Assembly (NCBI GenBank): GCA_000310025.1
Contig: FN648069.1
Location: 770,166-834,165, forward strand
Direction: 5' to 3'
DNA length: 64,000 bases
Source of the DNA: Ectocarpus siliculosus
Lineage: Eukaryota; Sar; Phaeophyceae; Ectocarpales; Ectocarpaceae
Shown here: piece after piece, positions 58,493 through 64,000 of the stretch
Numbering within the stretch: position 1 is the first letter of the stretch
How the letters are laid out: the number at the start of each line of letters is the position of its first letter
Position numbers and translations under genes: made by a program
Notes under the pieces: model-generated
Databases searched by the model: none
Seen by the model: only the letters and a program-made list of their open reading frames with translations
Told to the model about the DNA's origin: nothing

Positions 58493-58795
58493 CTCTTCTT
58501 CGGGAGCCACATCCCTAGCCGCAGCAAGTGCAGCACTCCCTGCATTGCAACGCCTCTGTCCGACCAACACCGGCATTGACACCGCAGGTGCTGCTGCTCC
58601 TCCGCGTTGGCCGAAGTCGGCGCTGCCATGCTGTGCCACATGTTTAGCTCGAGGCAGCGAGACACGTAGCGTGCCAACGAAAAAGCCGCTTACAAGCCCC
58701 TCCAGTAGCCACAGGAACAGCACTGCGCGATACACTGCTGTTGGGAGGAGTAATGGGGGCGATCTTCCGGCCATCTCGACGACAGAGAGACCCAC
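58493..58795 (-). CDS. Probable first exon of the pseudouridine synthase, organelle-targeting leader
   Basis: A minus-strand frame starting MGLSVVEMAGRSPPLLLP has a hydrophobic stretch (AVLFLWLLEGLVSG) followed directly by FFVG and a Ser/Ala/Arg-rich region, like the signal-plus-transit leaders of stramenopile plastid proteins with Phe at the cleavage site. It ends DVAPEEE before a weak gttggt donor, in the phase needed for exon 2 (VEEEIAFNTEM). The intron would be 695 bp and holds the MITE at 58,016-58,228. A second Met at residue 8 is an alternative start. A nearby gtgaga donor is stronger but gives the wrong phase. Targeting is inference. Confidence 0.5.
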
Positions 58796-60699
58796 AAGGA
58801 AGCAGCTGTGACAGAGCGGTGTCCGCCCAGGGTCACCCTGGAGGAAGATATTGGTTCAGTCTGGTATTCTCCTCATACCATTGGCGGGGCCCCTGGGCGT
58901 GGTGAGCTCCTCTCACAGTCCAGCAGATTGATTTGGCATTTATTTTACGAAGTGGGCAGCGCTAAATCAGCAATTAGGCCTGCCAGGCTCGGAGTATCGC
59001 TCTCTCGGATCTACAATCTAGCCGATATATCTATAGGAGGAGGTGAGGGTAGACATCTTTGAGTTAATTAAGCCTTTGCTCGCGCTACTTTGCCTGCCTC
59101 ATAATTCACGATCCACGATCAATGGATTTCAAATTTCGAACGAGCTGGATCATAACGAACCAACCATGGATTTGCAACACCATGTATTTCCCCGCACAAA
59201 CGAGATCCCGCACCCGCAGCGCGTGTGTAGTGCTAACACACTGCTGCAGAATATCAAATCGCACAAGTGGGGGATGAAACAAGGAAATGTTATGATCTCG
59301 ACTAATGTACACTACACCCCCCGCTTGTTCGCCGACCAACGCCATTGCCGAACTAACCGCGCTTGCGTAAGACACCACACCCCCTTGACCTATCTTCAAG
59401 CCTCCACTACTCTGCAGCAACAACAGCTACGGCGCCAAAAATGGCAGCGGTGAAACCGTGTCGTTGAGAGCTTTCCTTCCCCATTCTGCTCCGGCGTTAA
59501 AAAGCAGGAAAGCAGATTGAAATTTCGAGCAGATTTCGAGCAGATTAAACCCAATTTATAAGAATATTTGGCGAAAAAATGGGCATATGAAACACTTTTG
59601 GGCAGATTTTTCGAGTAGATTTAGCCAGGAAAAAAACGAGCATCTGCTTGTCGAAAAGAAGGAGCAGAAAAAAAAGTGGAAAGTACGATGACTACAAGTT
59701 CTGAACACCGCTTGACTGGTAGTCATGTGGTCATCGTGCTTCGAAATGTCGTGTATTTTCTCCTGTACCTTGCGGAGTATCCCGGGGTTGGTTCATTTAT
59801 CGTTTATGGAGGCCGGTGTGTGAGGTGTACATGCACAGACCCCCGGCCTAGTTTGCAACCCTTTGCCGCCTTCAGCTAGCGCCTGCACTTGAGAAATTGA
59901 TCCTCGAAAAAGTAAAAAATCTAAGCTCTGTTAAGAGCCCCTGCGGTAAAACCTAGATAGCAGCCATTCGCCAACACCCTGAGAAACTAAGAAGGGAAAA
60001 AGCAGCAGTGATTCGGCATGCCAACGCTAAAACAAACAGATCCGAGACTAGCGAAGGCGGGGAAGACAGAAAACACGGAACGTGCCGTGAGAAAGGCTGC
60101 CACCTGTTCCTCCCCTCTGCCACGAAGGCACAAACCGGCTACCAACAAACGAATCTGGTTACGAAAAATCGCCACACCCACCCGCAGATCACGAAGACAG
60201 AAAGCACAGTACGGCACCAGATTGCTCATCGCCCCACGCTCCACTCCGGAAGCACGCAAGGTTGAAGGTTGGCCTCTACAGCCCCCGTACGGCATAACCG
60301 TTGATTTGGTTGCAACATTGTAAAGTGATCAAGAGATAGCTGGAGGGCGGGGGCACGAAACACAAATAGTGGCTAGAACAACCTCAAAAATTACCCTTTT
60401 ATTTACTGTACCCGGTAGGTTGCGCAAGCTCTTCACTAAACAGACTTACCTGCCGACTACAAGACAAATTCTCAAACATGTAAAAATGTAGATGTAGAGC
60501 GAGGCCGCGTACATTTATCTACAAGCAGAATGACTGCCGGGGACATCACGGGGCGTGAAAAACAACATCACGGGCTTACGGCCTTCATGCGCAGCAAGAG
60601 ACAAAGACCGACCGATACCAACAACGCCGAACCTAAACTTTGTTTTACACGACAGCCGTTTTGTGAGCGAGGAGGGCATGCAAGGTGAACATCAATCAC
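58796..60699. other. Intergenic
   Basis: A degenerate copy of the 58-kb MITE lies at 59,366-59,480. 59,505-59,620 is AT-rich with repeated TTTCGAGCAGAT words. No gene recognised. 59,984-60,330 is open on several frames without motifs. Confidence 0.45.
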
Positions 60700-60842
60700 C
60701 CCCCTCCGGCAGCTTCCACGCGCGCTGCTTCGGACGGCGCGGAAGGCGTGTGGTCCCGCGTGACCGCGACCGCACTGCTGCCCCTACAGAGCACCGCTCG
60801 GCAGTCTCCCACGTTTGCGACGTGCAGAAACACGGGCAGTTG
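60700..60842 (-). pseudogene. PP2C-type protein phosphatase fragment (one exon)
   Basis: After a pyrimidine-rich tract and CCAACAG acceptor, the minus strand reads [20 protein letters not shown] and continues with [20 protein letters not shown] before AAGG and a gtgatt donor. This is the ANVGDSRAV...DHKP...ERARIEAAGG core of metal-dependent Ser/Thr phosphatases of the PPM/PP2C family. Neither the preceding DGHGG exon nor the following SRAFGD exon was found on either side. A retrotransposon end begins 700 bp upstream in gene orientation, so the gene is probably truncated or interrupted. If introns are very long, missing exons could lie outside the window. Confidence 0.72.
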
Positions 60843-61136
60843 CTGTTGGCGCTTGTTCAGAGAAGAACAACGAGAAGAGGAAGAAAGAGAGGACGAAGAG
60901 CACTGCCTTCCCTCCCCCCCAAGCACATTACACAACCTGCCCACGGAGGCTGCCTTCCTCCTGTACTGTCTCGCCTTGGCCGCTGCCACCATCTTCTTCC
61001 ATATCTTGTATCTGTCCCATCTGCCACACGAAACATGGCGAGTTTAGTGATGGCGCTAGGCCGTCGTGCTGTCATTTGTGCTTGTGGCGTGCCAACCAGA
61101 TGACCATACTGCGCTTGTTCATTTGTATTTGTACAG

Positions 61137-61228
61137 GGTGTGAATCGTTCACAAGACAAGCTCAGCGAGGCAATGCTGCTACTGCACAAGACACCACCCA
61201 CGACGTCCTGGGAACTTTACGAGAAAAG
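61137..61228 (+). other. Possible single exon, unidentified
   Basis: Between TTTGTACAG and a gtttgt donor the plus strand reads GVNRSQDKLSEAMLLLHKTP and TTSWELYEK, with coding-like composition. No neighbouring exons were found. The signal is weak, and the retrotransposon lies just downstream. Confidence 0.25.
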
Positions 61229-61602
61229 GTTTGTGGTTCAGTCGTGGCCCCGATATCAGAGGGTGGTGTGACAAAGACCCTCGACCCTCTTAAACCGGAG
61301 CCCCTCTACAGAAATAAGAAGGTACCTTGAGGTACCATAGCGGGTCGAGTCCGTGACAACCGATTTCGACCCTATCTGGTAGTTGCTCGGAAACAAAAAT
61401 TATTTGCACACGATTGTGCCTAGAGTATTTGTCCAGAAACAAATATTTGCAAATGATTCTACCGAGAGTACTTGTCAAGAAACGAATCTTGAGCAAGCAA
61501 AGCCCGAGGCGCCATCTCGACGTAATGTCACAGAGGTTATCACGCTATCGATTAGGGTAGCTCACTCATGTGTTAGCGTAACAAGCACTGGCTAGGGTTC
61601 AA

Positions 61603-61755
61603 TTAGTTTCTTCCATTTCATGGTCAGTTTCCTCCATTTCATGGTCAGTTTCATCCATTTCATGGTCAGTTTCATGGTATCTTACCATTTAAGTCAAGGG
61701 GGGACTAACAAGGGGGGACTAATCAAGGAGGGACTAGCAAGGGGGGTCTACCTCA
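61603..61755 (+). repeat. Two adjacent minisatellites inside the LTR
   Basis: First, three units of about 22 bp with CCATTTCATGGTCAGTTTC. Second, four units of 14-17 bp built on CAAGGGGGGACTA. Both are imperfect and lie at the downstream end of the LTR in retrotransposon orientation. Confidence 0.8.
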
Positions 61756-62290
61756 TGCATTGACTCACAACTGGTTGCTGCTTAGCGATGTGGGTCAAAG
61801 TTCCTCTTCCGAGATTGGCCGTGTTAACAGCGAGCGATCACCCAAAACACGTGTTGAGGCGGAGCTCTAGAGGGGCTCCGCCAATGATTCAGGTACACCC
61901 GGGGGTACACCCTAGCCCTCCTCAAACCATCGTGAAATGGAATGATTCTCAGTATTTAGCGCCCGTTCATGCTACCGTGACACCCCCCCAGCATATATGT
62001 GTTGAAAAACACAAAATGCTAAGGAGATAGCAGAACGTGCGCTTCTCCCTCCTCAGATCAAACCACGCCGGGAATATAGATCTGAAAAGGGAGGATGCCG
62101 CCCTCCCCCAGGTTAAACCACAAAAAATGGATTTTAACCTCGAGAGGACGGATGCCGGTGTGTTCGACGTCGATGTTACATTGCTGAAATCATCGACCCC
62201 GAATGACGGCCGTTAGTACTTTGGCCGCCGTATACCGGACTCCTTGACGATGACGATCTTGGACTGAAGAAGGCGATCGTCCACTGAAGA

Positions 62291-62576
62291 AGGTGATCTT
62301 CCACTGTTGAAGACGTTCTTCCACAAACAGTCTCCACAGACCGACGACTATGAAGATGATCTTGCATCTTGACCGACGATCACCGACTGTTGAGGACGAT
62401 CTTCCGCTGTAGAATACGATCTCGGAACTCCTCAGGTGATCTTCCACTGTTGAAGATGTTCTTCCACCAACAGTCTCCACAGACCGACGACTATGACGAC
62501 GATCTTGCATCTTGACCGACGATCACCGACTGTTGAGGACGATCTTCCGCTGTAGAAGACGATCTTGCAATTCCTC
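62291..62576. repeat. 143-bp tandem duplication inside the LTR
   Basis: Two copies begin AGGTGATCTTCCACTGTTGA at 62,291 and 62,434 and run through GACCGACGATCACCGACTG. They differ at a few positions. Shorter GATCTTCCACTG-type words extend upstream to about 62,255, suggesting an older array. Confidence 0.88.
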
Positions 62577-62650
62577 ATTCGTGACACTGCCGTCACCCCC
62601 CCCCCCAGCTTCCCGCATGGAGGACGGAAGATGGCAGGCAGTGTACGACT

Positions 62651-64000
62651 TCACGATTCTTGAGCGGTCAGCGGTGGGAGTCTGGTGGCAAGATCCATTC
62701 CACGCCTTAGCTCCCTGCGATTGAGCTCTTCCCAATCTCCGTCGCTGAACTCCACTCTCCCATACGGATCATAGAAATCGCAGACCTTCCCTCTGCTGAG
62801 CACAGTATTGTTCTCTTGATCCATGAGCTCCCGTCCAACCATGGTTCCACAGGGAAATTCCGCGAGAGCTTCGGTCCGCGTTGCTACTTCGGGTTCTCCT
62901 CGCGACGGCGGGCCCGGGGGTCGTGGTGCGATATTCACCCCGTGAAAGTCTTCCCACAGGGCATGAAAAACATCAAGTTGCAGAGGCGAGAAACTCTCCC
63001 TGGCAGTGTCTTCGGTGATCCACGGAGACGTGGTGCCATCCTGATACTTTCCTCTATACTCCCATGCCCATGCGGACGCTATTCCTCCAGCGCCCTGGAC
63101 CACCGGTCTATTCACCAAAGTATACAGAGGTGCCGCGACGACGGAGTCTTCAGCTAATCCTAAATCCGGCGACCATACAAAATGACCAAACTCATCTTCA
63201 AATGGATGTCTGATGTCTTGTGGTCGAGAATGAAACGGCTTGAAGTCCGTGGCTGCCACCGTCCTCTGGCGGATTTGACGTCCATGCAGTCTTACAGTAA
63301 AGCTCAACCCCTCTCGCACGACGTGCACGACTCGCCACGGTCCTGTGAAGTGGTCATGGGCAAGTTTAGGGTGGACGCCATCCCGGTAGAGTGTACTGGC
63401 GCTCTCCTTGACCAATACCTTGTCGCCCACCTTAGCCTTGGTGCCTGGTAATGCACGTTTGATCCTCGCGTTCTGGAGTTCGCGGTGTCTATTCCGATTT
63501 TCCTGTCTCACTTTTAGCACTTGCATTACTTCCACAGTCTTCCTTCTCGTTTCCTCCACCGTCCTTTCCAACGGCAATGCTGAACCCGAGTTGTCTAGTG
63601 ATGGCGACATGTGATCAAATGATGTCCTTGGCGCCCGTCCAAAGAGCAGGTGGTATGCTGACTCTTTGTTTGGAAGGCTCTCATCCGGCGTCGTACGATG
63701 GGCCCAAGCGACCACTGCCACATACTCATCCCACCTGTTCGGCCATGCCTGGCAGAGCTCCGACAGCATCTCTTGCAGCACCGCTCCCATCCTCTCGACT
63801 GTTCCCTTTCCTCTAGGATGGCTGGTCGGTCCAAAGTCGAGGGATTTTTTTGAGCCACCGGCACAGGTGTTCCATGATCGCCGAGGTGTTTTCTGCCCCC
63901 GGATCACAGCGCACCGATATGGGTAGTCCGAAGGTGAGGATGAGCTCCAACAATTTCTTGCTGACTCCCAAAGTTTCCTTCGTGGGAAGCGGTTAAACGA
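62651..64000 (-). pseudogene. Ty3/gypsy integrase 3' region with Tudor-like C-terminal extension, frameshifted
   Basis: The minus-strand frame of 418 codons (63,907-62,651) has the end of a retroviral-type integrase. The catalytic Glu lies in HPRGKGTVERM, with the conserved RWDEYV, AHRTTPDESLP and LLFGRAP segments, and a GPY/F-type module (KVGDKVLV, HFTGPWRV, about residues 159-207). The preceding catalytic Asp (VRCDPGAEN) lies in another frame; the shift falls at a T7 run, 63,845-63,851, and the D-to-E spacing across it is 35, as expected. A second shift and stop sit near the window edge. Beyond GPY/F are about 190 extra residues ending in KVCDFYDPYGRVEFSDGDWE (373-392), a Tudor-like strand pattern. 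The element is decayed and continues past the window. Confidence 0.88.

Larger units (their letters stand above)
61526..62586 (-). mobile_element. Probable 3' LTR of a Ty3/gypsy retrotransposon (1,061 bp)
   Basis: The segment begins TGTCAC and ends GTGACA, the short inverted ends expected of an LTR. In minus orientation it follows a purine-rich tract (complement of the C-run at about 62,594-62,606) and the end of the pol frame, the expected order of pol, polypurine tract and LTR. Inside are a 143-bp tandem duplication (62,291-62,576) and two minisatellites (61,603-61,755). The 5' LTR lies outside the window, so the boundaries are inferred. Confidence 0.55.

Noticed and set aside
1-64000. Integrated EsV-1-type provirus
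   Set aside because: The EsV-1-7 motif also occurs in algal nuclear genes; no capsid, polymerase or other viral core gene was seen in the window.

Overview
This window looks like nuclear DNA of a brown alga (phaeophyte stramenopile), probably Ectocarpus or a relative. The evidence is two genes built from EsV-1-7 cysteine-rich repeats (a family best known from Ectocarpus and its virus EsV-1), a FNIP/leucine-rich-repeat gene, multi-exon genes with GT-AG introns, long intergenic spaces full of mini- and microsatellites, and runs of N as in a draft assembly. Species assignment is inference. Nothing bacterial or organellar was seen.

Layout. 65-2886 (+): the last three exons of an intracellular-type Na+/H+ exchanger. 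About 1,120-15,575 (copy A) and 17,150-32,095 (copy B) form a large direct segmental duplication. Each copy carries the exchanger's last exon, several kb of noncoding DNA and one EsV-1-7 gene (nine repeats in A, seven in B). The copies differ by kilobase-size blocks found in only one of them, including a tRNA-derived SINE in B whose empty site is intact in A. 32.1-35.3 kb: mostly noncoding, with minisatellites and weak exon-like stretches. 35,379-37,025 (-): FNIP-repeat protein. 37-46 kb: repeat-rich, with a second copy of a dispersed element, small inverted-repeat elements, a 270-N gap and a tandem array. 46.8-54.2 kb: scattered exon-like fragments on both strands (armadillo/HEAT-like helices, a small membrane protein, an inverted exon block), which I could not assemble into confident genes.

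54.9-58.8 kb (-): an RluD-type RNA pseudouridine synthase with clear introns, a probable organelle-targeting first exon and a C-terminal run of 22 cysteines encoded by a CAG/CTG microsatellite. 60.7-60.8 kb (-): a fragment of a PP2C-type protein phosphatase. 61.5-64.0 kb (-): the 3' end of a decayed Ty3/gypsy LTR retrotransposon running off the window.

The genes do not form one pathway. The main stories are duplication and repeat turnover of an EsV-1-7 locus, transposon activity dated by the duplication, and an unusual poly-cysteine tail on an RNA-modifying enzyme. Intron boundaries were read by eye from GT-AG sites and reading-frame continuity; no similarity search was run.
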